DNA of 10,502 nucleotides from Saccoglossus kowalevskii (GCF_000003605.2 NW_003115953.1:16041-26542); one strand, 5' to 3'. Positions 1 through 8,286 are shown, counted from the stretch's first letter. Program-made: numbers and translations. Notes: a model not told the origin generated them from the sequence alone.

Positions 1-31
1 TTTAAAACGAAATATTTTCTATTTGTTTCAG

Positions 32-259
32 GAATGGGAAAAAGATCATGCGGACAGTTGGGACGCCATGGCGAATTTTCAAGTTGAGCGCATACGATTA
101 TTTACCATATTAGCAGATTTCTCACTCAAGAAACAAACACGAGTATCGATACTCTCAGGTGACGTCCATGCGGCTTGTTGGGGAAAGCTGCACACAGAAA
201 CTGGTGTCGTCATCAATATGCCGACTTCGTCACCAATGGTGGATCGACCACTGTCATTG
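32..259 (+). CDS. PhoD-like metallophosphatase, internal exon with GDVH motif (3' part of gene)
   Basis: This is an internal exon of an animal PhoD-like phosphoesterase (alkaline phosphatase D family, calcineurin-like metallophosphatase fold); earlier exons lie left of the window. The exon opens after a strong acceptor (tttgtttcag, AG at 30-31) and reads in phase 0 for 76 codons. Visible family features, in order, are a Trp/His-rich stretch (EWEKDHADSWDA), a helix with VERIRLFTILADFS, then RVSILSGDVHAACWGKL and INMPTSSPMVD. In this family the GDVH motif supplies metal ligands near the C-terminal side of the active site, and the TSSP(M/I)V segment follows it. The favoured donor is TTG|GTGGGT at 260, because its phase matches the next exon. 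GT at 239 is also in phase but would remove family-like sequence. Without splicing, the frame runs on only to a stop at 311-313 through low-complexity Arg/His/Ser. The physiological substrate in animals is not evident from sequence. Confidence 0.78.
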
Positions 260-766
260 GTGGGTACGCAATACTGTCGACGTCATCAGAGTCGTCGTCA
301 TAGTTCAGTGTAGTTTTTAGAGAATTCAGGTGCACACTACAACTTAAGTTGCATGTTGTAAATATGTTATCAGCACACATTTACGTCAGCTTCATTCAGA
401 TGATACTCATAATCGATGAATGGACACCAAACTAATAGTTTCATATTGTTTGCAGTTCGTTCATATAAATGGCGCCCTCTAGGGACGACGCGTTGACATA
501 AAAGGATCGGTCACAACGCTGATATTGTTTTAAGCTGCAATCACCAGTTAATGAAGAAGTAATGAATGGATTTTATATATTATAATGGCGAATGACTACT
601 GACTGTTTAGACGATTTTGTTTTCAGTTCATTGTTCTTTGAACGCGACGACGCTAGAGGGCGCAACATATAAGAAAGATACAGTCTATCAATTCGAGATT
701 GTGATACATTGAACACATTGACACAACTCTAAATAATTATAAAGTGTTCTTCTCTATACCCTAAAG
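260..766 (+). other. Intron of the PhoD-like gene, carrying an inverted-repeat element
   Basis: This 507-bp phase-0 intron runs from GTGGGT to CTAAAG. It holds no plausible coding sequence. Its main content is a pair of inverted GCGCCCTCTAG-containing arms (about 469-495 and 638-665), annotated separately. Confidence 0.6.
469..665. mobile_element. MITE-like element with GCGCCCTCTAG inverted ends
   Basis: The left arm (472-492) reads GCGCCCTCTAGGGACGACGC and the right arm (641-665) is its imperfect reverse complement. Over 30 aligned positions I count 24 identities, with an 11-bp perfect core. The direct repeat CATATAA lies immediately outside at 462-468 and 666-672, as expected of a 7-bp target-site duplication. 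Its ~197-bp length and lack of coding capacity fit a non-autonomous DNA element. The CTAGAGGGCGC core also resembles the CTCF binding consensus, so the arms could instead be protein-binding sites. Confidence 0.5.
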
Positions 767-928
767 CTCGGCACCATGATTGGTAAGCTGACAACTGGTG
801 TCAAAAATATCGATGTTCCCGGTCACGGCAAATCACTGGCTAGCCTGATTCCCATTGGTCAAGAGAAGAACGCGCCCATTTTATTGGATACGAACAACTT
901 CATGACATTTACCCCATGTGATGACAAG
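767..928 (+). CDS. PhoD-like metallophosphatase, penultimate exon
   Basis: The exon spans 54 codons in phase 0 at both ends. The acceptor is ctataccctaaag (AG at 765-766) after a pyrimidine-rich run; the donor is CAAG|gtaata at 929. It starts LGTMIGK and contains VPGHGKSLASLIPIG, then APILLDTNNFMTFTPCDDK. The N-F-x-x-x block followed by an acidic turn resembles the conserved segment after the GDVH motif in PhoD-like proteins, where an R/N-N-(F/W)-L strand is followed by D-x-G-x-L. The ATG at 776-778 has an acceptable context (caccATGa), so a gene finder could call it as the start of a separate 100-residue protein. The matched phases and the family-like order argue that it is an internal Met of the same gene. 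Confidence 0.65.
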
Positions 929-1685
929 GTAATAAGCTGACATCAAACCCTCCCATTGGCTGGTAGTTAATGAGATCGGCCATGGGACTAACCGTCAACT
1001 TACATCACCGAAACTATGAGTGATTGTCTATTGTTTTGAAATTGTAGTTTATCGTGATTTTATAAAAACAACAACAACAACAAAAAAACAGTGACCCTGA
1101 CTGCAATTTTCGTAGATTATTGCATTGTATTTATGCGCAAAAAATCATACGCTCTTGGAATAATTTGTGGAATAGTCGACGCTATGTATTGATGTCTGTA
1201 GAATCTGCTGTTATCACCCCCACACCGAAACAGCCACTTTAGATCCAATATACGCACCACCATCACAACCTACAATGTAGCCTCGTCCTCGGAGTTATAA
1301 CTCCTACACCTCGAATTAGCCTCGGCACGACCGTGACTTAGCTTTGTTTAACACGTAATGATAACCTAAACACATGCGATGCCATGATTCCCATATCAGA
1401 TTTGAAATATAAATATGTATAGAAACCTCGCCACGGTATTTGGAACGAGGGGGTGATGGTACTTTGAAGGCCAAGCAGACCCACTTTCTGTCTTCCCGTG
1501 GCGCCCGTCTGTCTGTCGCACGTCAAATGCACCTGCGTTACAATTAAATCGATGACTTCGAACAGGACATGCCGATGGCGAGAGAAATTGAATATGTGGC
1601 TTATGTTACTCGAAACTAACAACACGAGAAAATAACATCTACGAACAACTTGACATATATATATAGAATTTAGATAGATCTGGCG

Positions 1686-2211
1686 GAGATGCTGAATTTT
1701 TCGAGTTACGGACATCGAGTTAAGAAAACATCGAGTTACAAAAATGACCACGCCCATATTTCAGAAACCACGCCTACTTTTGCGAAACCACACCCAAATT
1801 GCAACTCTATGTTCAATTAACAACCAACAGAACTTCGAGTTACGGGCAACCTATGTTTTTATTTTTGTTAAACGTCCACATTTAGTAACAGATAACAGTT
1901 AACCGAACTTCGGGTTACGGGCAACATGGAATTTTTGTTTTGTTTAACCTTGTATATTTCCCGTTATTCGAAGTTCAGTTTACAGTTAATAAACATTCGA
2001 GTTACTAAATTTAGATATTAAACAAAAATATATGTTGCCCGTAATATGGCGGGTTTCCATTCTCTCTTCACCACGAACAGTATGCGGTTGTTCTTTTAAT
2101 TGGACATCGAGTTACAATTTGAGCGTGGTTTTGAAAATGTGGGCGTGGTCATTTTTGTAACTCTATGTTATCGTAACTCGATGTTCGTAAACTCGAACAA
2201 TTCAGCATCTC
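1686..2211. mobile_element. Non-autonomous DNA transposon (MITE) with ~115-135 bp terminal inverted repeats
   Basis: The ends are a perfect inverted pair (GAGATGCTGAA at 1686-1696, TTCAGCATCTC at 2201-2211). The inverted similarity continues inward to about 1819 on the left and 2098 on the right, with repeated CATCGAGTTAC and GACCACGCCCA blocks. The left arm has roughly 20 extra bases, a second copy of an AACCACGCC block. The flanking octamers are atctggcg (1678-1685) and gtctggcg (2212-2219), 7 of 8 identical, which suggests an 8-bp target-site duplication as in hAT-type or similar elements. No transposase is present. The interior holds subrepeats built on TTACGGGCAAC. Confidence 0.75.
1831..1925. 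repeat. Internal subrepeat pair in the intronic MITE
   Basis: AACTTCGAGTTACGGGCAAC at 1831-1850 recurs with one change at 1906-1925, a 75-bp offset. A related inverted copy (ATGTTGCCCGTAATATGG) lies at about 2032-2048. The interior of the element is therefore itself partly palindromic. Confidence 0.7.
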
Positions 2212-2300
2212 GTCTGGCGCGTTGAATATTATTATTAGTGATATTCTGTTACGCTGGGTAGAACATTTTTAAGTAACATCATGTTGTCTTTCTTTTCCAG

Positions 2301-2450
2301 GGTGAACTTGCCTACGAAACACAGGTCATTGCCAGAACTAGCATGATATTCAGCGATAATACAACCTCCCCTGCGGTATTTACTAACTACATTCGACCAT
2401 TTCGCCTTGATATGCCTACAGTCGACGTGCTCGGTTGCAGTATCGTGTGA
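2301..2450 (+). CDS. PhoD-like metallophosphatase, terminal exon and stop
   Basis: The exon follows a textbook acceptor (gtctttcttttccag, AG at 2299-2300). It continues the frame of exon 767-928 directly (DDK|GELAYETQVIA) for 49 codons to TGA at 2448-2450. The join completes the acidic turn and edge strand (DDKGELAYE) expected after the NF motif in PhoD-like proteins. The last ~30 residues (from about SPAVFTNYIRPF) match no motif I know and may be a lineage-specific tail. A GT within the exon (GCG|GTATTT near 2375) could act as an alternative donor, but no better downstream exon was found. The stop is followed by AT-rich 3' UTR. The three exons together give ~179 residues of the C-terminus. 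Confidence 0.62.
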   Translation, partial: GELAYETQVIARTSMIFSDNTTSPAVFTNYIRPFRLDMPTVDVLGCSIV

Positions 2451-2962
2451 TTGACGTCATAGAGTTGGCAGTGTCCCCGGGGTAGTGATTTACTAGATGA
2501 ACTCCTTTTAAACTTTTCCGTTTTGACATTGATCTGACAATCTTCTGTGGCGAAGAAGGGCGCCACCAGCAGTCGTGACATGATTTCGCTATACTATTTA
2601 CCGACGTATTTCTTACATATATATTTATGTAAATACTAGATATTTATTCAAATTCTGTTATTCAAATACGCACTGAACATCCAGGTCTGATTCCCTTATA
2701 TTCAATAACTTCTTACGTTTAATTTATAAAATTCGAAGAATTATATTGAACATTGTGCACGTTTTATTGATTTTTATTGTTATTGCACCCAAGTCTATAC
2801 GTGTTTGGGTTGGCCGGTCTGCTCTGGTAATATACATCAATTCAGCCTTTCATTAACTCAGCAATACATTGAATGCATGTTCTAGATATTGGCGGCCATT
2901 TTATTGACATCCACGCCTCTTCCAGTTTATGCAAATGTATAAGAAATCTGCATGTTAACTCA

Positions 2963-2968
2963 AATAAA
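2963..2968 (+). terminator. Polyadenylation signal AATAAA (proximal)
   Basis: This is a canonical hexamer about 510 bases after the phosphatase stop codon, followed by a T-rich stretch (acttatttatcttgatttt). It is the first canonical signal downstream of the gene. Confidence 0.45.
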
Positions 2969-3052
2969 AAGTACTGTACTTATTTATCTTGATTTTAACA
3001 ACTTCCACTAATGTGTATACATTATTTTTCTACCGCATTGCGGCGTTTATTC

Positions 3053-3058
3053 AATAAA
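3053..3058 (+). terminator. Polyadenylation signal AATAAA (distal)
   Basis: This second canonical hexamer is followed 20-30 bases later by a GT/T-rich element (atgtgctttcctgtc). That is the better match to a cleavage region, so this may be the main 3' end. Confidence 0.4.
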
Positions 3059-3079
3059 TACATTATTTGCAGCTCATAA

Positions 3080-3923
3080 TGTGCTTTCCTGTCACTATAA
3101 CCAGTCAGTGACATGTGTACGTACTAGGACACTTGTTGATTATACGTGGGTACCTCTTCTCGGGTGCGAGCATCCGGGTATTTTCACTGCTTGGCAACCA
3201 CGGCCGGTGGAAAGAACAGCGGGAAACTCTTAAAAAACAGTGCTTTGGGCTAGTTGTTGAGACTATCCTGAACAGTGTGACAAGATTACCCCTACATGTG
3301 CAACATATAGAAATTTGGTTGTTCATGATTGTTTCATAGTTGAGATTGAGCTGTTTTCTCCGTCTACTTTCGCTGTTTTCAACGGCTCTTCAACCGGCGT
3401 TCCACAGCAGCTCTCACAGAGCCCATAGTAATACATATTGAAGATAATATTTGGTAATCGTAGTCCTAAATAACTATTAAAAATAGCTAGACGTTTCGAG
3501 CAATGGCTCTTTATCGATAGCATAGAAGCAAGTGTCACCATAGTAATACATGGTGCAGTGGTGAGCGTCTTAGCAACGTGGAACGTTCTGTGACGTAGCT
3601 CCGTTTCCGAGAATACTATAATTATAGGCGTGTTATGAGGTGGATTATTCGCCCCTCTCTGATGCTATTCAATCTACAAAAAATTGTCTAGCCTTAATTT
3701 GGAATTTAAGTACAGTTTATTCGTGAACAATAGTAGACAAATACAAGCCATATATTTATATCATGATTGTAGTGTTATTGTTGTTGTAGCATTTGTACAA
3801 GTTTCTACAAAGTAGACAAATGGTTATTACTAGCCGTAGTTAATGTTGCTAAAATATGACTTATAAAGAATGTTCGCCGGTACCTACATACAATGAGTAT
3901 TTTTAAAAATATTTTAGATATTG
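3080..3923. other. Intergenic, no gene recognised
   Basis: Overlapping short frames on both strands (3105-3339 and 3323-3541) show no domain, splice structure or family resemblance. Visible small features are a 13-bp direct repeat CATAGTAATACAT (3424-3436 and 3539-3551) and a short palindrome CACCAT...ATGGTG around the second copy. From 3160 to 3240 the sequence is less AT-rich than its surroundings, without a supportable exon. Confidence 0.5.
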
Positions 3924-4317
3924 TCAGAGGTACATTACTTGGGGTTTGCAACGCGCATAGTACTGTATGGTGACATCATGTCAAGATCCCATTCAAGTCT
4001 CATCTCGTAAATAGCGAGACTGGTGCTACGACCTTCTGACATGAGATAGGCGGTTTGTAATAAAATAATAAAACACGTATTACCACATTCATAGTGAAAA
4101 AATGTAATACATCGAAAATGTAAAGAAAATATAGTTATCGTAATCCGTCATATCGTGAGCAGCTATTTTGATCCACCTGGACATTCCAGTATCCTAGTTA
4201 CCTCGGGCATGCGCATTCGAATTTTTCTGAGTTGGAACACTTATGCGAGAGCGAGATTGAAACGGGATCTTGGTATCATGTCACCGTAGTTGCAAACCCC
4301 AAGTAATGTACCTCTGA
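3924..4317. mobile_element. MITE-like element with 29-bp perfect terminal inverted repeats
   Basis: Bases 3924-3952 are the exact reverse complement of 4289-4317 (ends TCAGAGG...CCTCTGA). Weaker inverted similarity continues inward for about 90 bases, including GTGACAT and AAGATCCC blocks. TATTG occurs immediately outside both ends (3919-3923 and 4318-4322), a likely 5-bp target-site duplication; read as GATATTG the direct repeat would be 7 bp and overlap the right end. The element is 394 bp, has no coding frame and is probably non-autonomous. The near-perfect ends suggest a fairly young insertion. Confidence 0.75.
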
Positions 4318-4322
4318 TATTG

Positions 4323-5775
4323 TATATTTCACTAACTAAAACTTGTTTTCTTGTAGCACACACACGCTATACATATTCGTGTCAGGTGATAATAAACCAT
4401 GCGTAATGCGCATGCGCTTTGAATTGATAGTGCGTACCTGTAACCACAGTCCCTCTATCCCCGGTCTGGAAACGGTCATTGTATTAGGTGTGAATTGGCC
4501 TCTTTCACTGGTAAAGGCGCATTGCTCAAATACTCAAAGTCAGGTCATTTCAGTTTCAGTGAAAAAACTTGTTGACATGCAATTACAAGAAGTTGCACCA
4601 GGTACTACCTGTATATTTTTAGAGAGGTTTATCGCATTTTCACATTGTAGATTTTAGAGCAAATCACACTTTCGCACGAATCAACTCTATGGTTTTCTTA
4701 GACGATGTAGCACATACATATACCACGCTCTGGAAAGCTCTATGTAATTACTACCATATCGCCAGTGACTGTATCATGCATGTCACTTGGCGGTTCTGCG
4801 TGACTAGTGCAATATTACAAATAATGTGCGTTCTGCTCAACAAAACAAGGTCACGTGACTTCACGAATAACAGATTTGACCAAAACGTTACCATGTATGT
4901 AAATTAAGGCGTCAAAGTCGTTAGTTTACACCGGAAATTCAACTTTTAACTCATAATCTCTACATGGAAATTAATTACACTAGTCTTTAAACATTTAAAC
5001 ACCTCTGCTTAAATTGTGACTACTAGTATTGCACCCCGTGTCTGATTCCCAGATTAACCGAAGTACATAAACAAGGCAGAATTGTATAGTTCGGAAAAAA
5101 AAAGTGTCAACAAACAAGCTACTCTCTGATTGGTCTGTTTGTTAGATTTTAGGGTTGGGTAGTCAATCAGGCAAGTATCTTCGCCTGGATTCGGATTTCC
5201 GATGACACATAGATCTGTGCAATATCATCCTTTCCACACACTTCGTTTATTTCGTATCGGTCAAGGTCTTGTTTCATTGTCAAATCCCGTGCGTAGATTT
5301 ATACAATCAGTTTTGTGGATTTCCGTATGTAGTGTACTTATGAATTATTAACAGGTTCATTGACGGTAACCAACTTACACGGCCTTTGCGTTTTTCGTTC
5401 GCTCGGCGTTCATTGACCCTATCCCTGTGCTATTTTTTTAGGTCAAACATTATGGGATATATGAAATTAAACACGACTATTTATTTCTCAGTCTTAATGG
5501 AAACAGTCCGCCCCCAACGAGTATACGCATGACGGGGATCGTCGATTTACTCTAGTACATTAGTATACCGATAACATTTTACCGTGTAGGCAAGACCATC
5601 TACGTTTTGATTTTGTAATGACGGTATCTTGAGATGAATGAAATGCTGCCCACTCCATTTTGACTCATCTGTTTTCATTTAAACGTTGCGTACACCGGCT
5701 GTAACCATGACAATAAGACATTATCATCTAGGATCACGGATAACAAATGATGTATAGAGAAATATAAATGATGAT
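4323..5775. other. Intergenic, no gene recognised
   Basis: Open frames at 4343-4657 and 4689-4907 on the + strand (104 and 72 codons) start at non-ATG or weak sites and resemble no family I know. The first follows an acceptor-like ttttcttgtag, but no partner exon was found. I see no RNA gene and no clear repeat. This stretch separates the two MITEs. Confidence 0.45.
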
Positions 5776-5782
5776 AATATTA

Positions 5783-5991
5783 CTGTGGAATACTTTATTT
5801 TCGCTGGAATTTATTTTCGCTGAAAAGGCTTTTTGGGCGTTTTGCTTAGAATTTATTTTCACTGATTTTTGATGAGATTAATGTAAAATATAGGAAAAAA
5901 TGTATATTCACCGGATTTTATTTTCTCGGAATCATCCCTTCAGCGAAAATAGCGAAAATAAATTCCAAGCGAAAATAAAAGTATTCTACAG
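5783..5991. mobile_element. Palindromic MITE with TTTATTTTCGC arms and 7-bp TSD
   Basis: The left arm 5783-5822 begins CTGTGGAATACTTTATTTTC and the right arm 5941-5991 is its reverse complement, with minor changes and one extra ATTTTCGCT unit. AATATTA flanks both ends exactly (5776-5782 and 5992-5998), a 7-bp target-site duplication. More copies of the ATTTATTTTCGCTG motif occur between the arms. The element is 209 bp and has no coding capacity. This style of short TTTATTTTCGC palindrome is, as I recall, common in marine invertebrate genomes. Confidence 0.75.
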
Positions 5992-5998
5992 AATATTA

Positions 5999-6505
5999 TT
6001 GAAAATTCAAAATCTTAGATATTGATTACTAATTTTGAAAGGACAGAAAACCCGCCGAACATTGTGTACTCCGTCAGTGACGCCTATAGTCGACAACAAA
6101 ATTGACGTCAATCCTTTTCGCCCACCTCTTTACTTGTATTAAACGGACCCCTTAACTTGTAAGAATGTGTAACACCTTCGGTATATTTTTTGAGAGCTAA
6201 GACATATATTAAACTGAATATACTCGTGTATATGTCCTGTCAGTATTTAATGGTATAGAATAAAATAGCGTGGTATTTATGGTAAATATTGGTCGGCAAA
6301 TGTGAAATCAAAGACTGGCATGTTAAAGATCTTAGAAATTGCCTTCTCGCTCACATTTTATAACACCATACCTAGGGAGTCTCATCTAAGGTACTCTATG
6401 ATGATCATCCGCCATAATGGAGGTGTAAGTATATCTGCTACAGCCGTACACTTGGATATTGTTGGCGTTAATATTATCATATCTTCTCCGGACGTTTTTC
6501 TTCAG
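5999..6505. other. Probable upstream region or 5' intron of the signal-peptide gene
   Basis: This AT-rich stretch has no supportable coding exon. It contains the palindromic CRE-like site at 6103 and ends in a strong acceptor (gacgtttttcttcag). The 74-codon frame at 6302-6526 is not called: it begins without a clear start, crosses the acceptor and shows no domain. Confidence 0.4.
6103..6110. promoter_or_regulatory. CRE-like palindrome TGACGTCA
   Basis: This is a perfect 8-bp match to the CREB/ATF consensus, about 420 bases upstream of the signal-peptide exon ATG at 6529. The local stretch is less AT-rich (cctttcgcccacctc downstream). A single 8-mer can arise by chance, and another copy occurs at 2452 in a 3' UTR, so a regulatory role is only possible. 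Confidence 0.25.
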
Positions 6506-6528
6506 ATCATGGAGATGTTACTGTAGCA

Positions 6529-6610
6529 ATGGACGCCTGGATTGCGTTTAAACTCTTCGTTTTAGTCTTGGTGTGTTGCGGTGAGGTGACAGAATCGACG
6601 GGTTATATAG
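6529..6610 (+). CDS. First coding exon of a secreted or membrane protein (signal peptide), partial
   Basis: An ATG in good context (GCAATGG; G at -3 and +4) opens 27 codons. A short polar start (MDAWIAFK) is followed by a hydrophobic core (LFVLVLVCC) and then a polar, small-residue region (GEVTESTGYI). This is the profile of a cleavable signal peptide, with cleavage probably near G-E or S-T. The exon ends at a near-consensus donor, ATAG|GTAAGTGAG (GT at 6611-6612), in phase 1, a frequent phase for signal-peptide exons. A strong acceptor at 6504-6505 suggests that the exon proper starts at 6506 with 23 bases of 5' UTR. In that case a tiny upstream frame MEMLL precedes the ATG. The ATG frame is also open back to the acceptor (HGDVTVAMDA), so the exon could instead be internal and encode a membrane helix. 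The product is unknown and the downstream exons are uncertain. Confidence 0.55.
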
Positions 6611-6804
6611 GTAAGTGAGATTTCGAAAACAAACTGGCAATAACGAAGAACCGCCAAGATATTTAAAACGATTGCCAACGAATGAATGGACTCGACCTAT
6701 TGCCCTCGGTACAAGTCCATCTGATGATGTGAAAACGTCGATTACTATTATTATTGTGTTTACGTTGAATTTCCCTATATTTTATTGAATGCCTGATTTT
6801 CTAG

Positions 6805-6905
6805 ACGCGCTGACTGTAACGCTCCCCATCTGCGAGGAAAGGCTGAAGTCTAAATCAAGATCAAATGATAATAAAAAAAAACCCGTCAAGCTCGCATATT
6901 TTTAA
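6805..6905 (+). CDS. Candidate alternative terminal exon, Lys-rich tail (weak)
   Basis: After an acceptor-like tgcctgattttctag (AG at 6803-6804), phase-1 joining to the exon ending at 6610 gives 33 codons to TAA at 6903-6905. The total would be a ~60-residue secreted peptide with one cysteine in this part (LPICEE) and a basic tail (KSKSRSNDNKKKP). The intron would be 194 bp. No family is recognised. It competes with the exon at 9252 and could be chance. Confidence 0.2.
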
Positions 6906-7046
6906 AGACAATGTTCTCCTAACTCCTCTCAGCTCAACTCAAAATTTTGTGTTGTGGCTTACAATACATTTATTTGGATCGGCTGTTACGTAACAACTGT
7001 TAGGTTGGGACGTGTCCTGTCAGCTGGGTAGTGCCATGACCATCCA

Positions 7047-7083
7047 ATCATGGACGTACTATGTTTAATAGTGCGTCCATGAT
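7047..7083. repeat. Short hairpin, 16-bp stem and 5-nt loop
   Basis: ATCATGGACGTACTAT (7047-7062) and ATAGTGCGTCCATGAT (7068-7083) pair over 16 positions, with a single T:G at the interior and loop gttta. It is too short for a standard microRNA precursor, because the flanks do not pair evenly. Its role is unknown. Confidence 0.65.
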
Positions 7084-7502
7084 CCGAGCAACCTCTCAGC
7101 GACTTCCGTGATTTTCGACGAATACGTTGCATTGATAAATATTAATACAATTTGTGCATTGTGTGAGTATACAAATTGTTGACTTGAAATCTACTATTTC
7201 TAGATTAAATAAATAAATGGATAGAATGAATGGACTGTCATTTATTCTGACAACACTGGTTATTAGCAGTGCATTAAATACATGGAAGAAATATACAGTA
7301 AATCAACGTCACATCAAAGAATATTAATCTTGGTATAATATACATACATGTATACACAATGAATCTTTTATTTGTTGTTTTCCCTTTGTGATATGGGACC
7401 ATATTAATATAGTAATAAGGTCTGAAGGTGTGAGTTCTGTACTTCAAGCTAAATTCAATACTCAACATGAGACTGAGAAGTGAAAAAAATCAACACAGTT
7501 AA

Positions 7503-7707
7503 TACTGTAAAAGGATTAATTATTCACTGGGTTTTAATTTTGCTTATTTCACTAACTGAAAAATGTGCTAAATTAAAACCCAGTGAATATGTAAAATTTA
7601 GCATAGAACACTTTATCTAAATGATAAAACCGTGAATTTAAAACCCACCGAGTATGCCTGAAATTGTAATTCAGCGAAATTTAAACCCAGTGAAAATTAG
7701 TACAGTA
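7503..7707. mobile_element. MITE-like palindromic repeat with CACTGGGTTTTAATTT units
   Basis: The ends are TACTGTA (7503-7509) and TACAGTA (7701-7707). A related block occurs four times in alternating orientation: 7521-7540, its perfect 20-bp reverse complement at 7570-7589, and degenerate copies around 7633-7652 and 7672-7698. The layout resembles the element at 5783-5991 (CTGT end, then a TTTTCRCTGGnTTTAWTTTYGC-like arm), so the two may be distant relatives. No clean target-site duplication is seen; GTTAA and GTTAG flank the ends. There is no coding capacity. Confidence 0.6.
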
Positions 7708-8285
7708 GTTAGAATTATATCTAATATTATATTTACATGTTTCTGATACAGGGTCCATTATGTTTGTCACTGTATAGCGGGACAATGTATTTATGCTTGG
7801 GGAAGAGAGATTAGAAATTGTGTGCAAATAATTGTTTTTCTTTGAATTTCATCAATTTTTTTTATCCTCCCATAGCTTCTTAAGTGTATATTATTTGTTG
7901 TGCCAGAATTTTTTTGAACAATATCCCCTCACCCTAATTTCCACTCTCACTCCCATCTGAAATAATGGTTCACTCCATATTTCTTATAATATGTTTTTAT
8001 TGAATGAGGTTTATTGTTATAAAATAATGCTATATTTCAATGTCTTAACATTTATTAATTCATAGAAGGTTATTGTGAAGCTAAAACTATATTAAAATCA
8101 GAACAAAAAAATAATATTGGTTTTTGATCAGATCATTTTTTATGTAATACTAGTTGACAGTTCATGATATTTTAGAAATTGACTAGGCTTAATTAGGAGT
8201 AAATGAACCTTTGCACGCTTGGTGGGTTTTGTACACAGTGTGCTGTAAGGTTTATAACCAATGTATTGTTTAATTTGTCGCTACC
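7708..8285. other. AT-rich non-coding stretch
   Basis: I see no gene, RNA or clear repeat here, only homopolymer T runs (for example 7855-7863) and pyrimidine-rich sequence at about 7920-7960. Confidence 0.4.
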
Positions 8286-8286
8286 A

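Larger units (their letters stand above)
929..2300 (+). other. Large intron of the PhoD-like gene
   Basis: This 1,372-bp phase-0 intron runs from gtaata to ttccag. It contains a short (AAC)n tract at about 1066-1084, unremarkable unique sequence to about 1677, and the 526-bp inverted-repeat element at 1686-2211. The 139-codon minus-strand reading frame at 1338-1757 overlaps that element, shows no domain and is not called. Confidence 0.6.
2451..3075 (+). other. 3' UTR of the PhoD-like gene
   Basis: AT-rich sequence after the stop at 2450 shows no open coding frame of interest. Its end is set by one of two AATAAA hexamers, at 2963-2968 or 3053-3058. A short palindrome, TGACGTCA, lies at 2452-2459 just after the stop. 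The exact 3' end is not visible without transcript data. Confidence 0.45.
6611..7500. other. Probable intron, AT-rich with a GC-richer patch
   Basis: Apart from the weak exon candidate at 6805, no coding sequence is supported. A more GC-balanced patch at about 6975-7130 contains the perfect-looking hairpin at 7047-7083. The minus-strand frame at 7274-7468 is AT-driven and shows no domain. Confidence 0.4.

Noticed and set aside
1338-1757. 139-codon minus-strand reading frame
   Set aside because: It lies in an intron, runs into the arm of the 1686-2211 MITE, and shows no domain or splice structure.
776-2450. Separate two-exon gene of 100 residues starting at ATG 776
   Set aside because: A good acceptor at 765-766 is in phase with the exon ending at 259, and the translated order fits the PhoD-like C-terminus, so this is more likely the end of the upstream gene.
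2452-2459. CRE-like TGACGTCA right after the phosphatase stop codon
   Set aside because: Position in a 3' UTR makes a promoter role unlikely; an 8-mer match alone is weak.
3105-3541. Overlapping ~72-codon frames on both strands
   Set aside because: Opposing frames of equal length, no family resemblance, no splice partners.
4343-4907. Two + strand frames of 104 and 72 codons
   Set aside because: Composition looks random (many Cys/His/Ser, no motif). The acceptor-like site before 4343 has no partner donor in phase that I can support.
6994-7067. Exon reading ...SCQLGSAMTIQSWTYY, vaguely like the Cys-loop receptor motif
   Set aside because: The acceptor is weak, the conserved D-x-Q-x-C and F-G-S-W-T-Y spacing is absent, and the segment overlaps the hairpin at 7047-7083.
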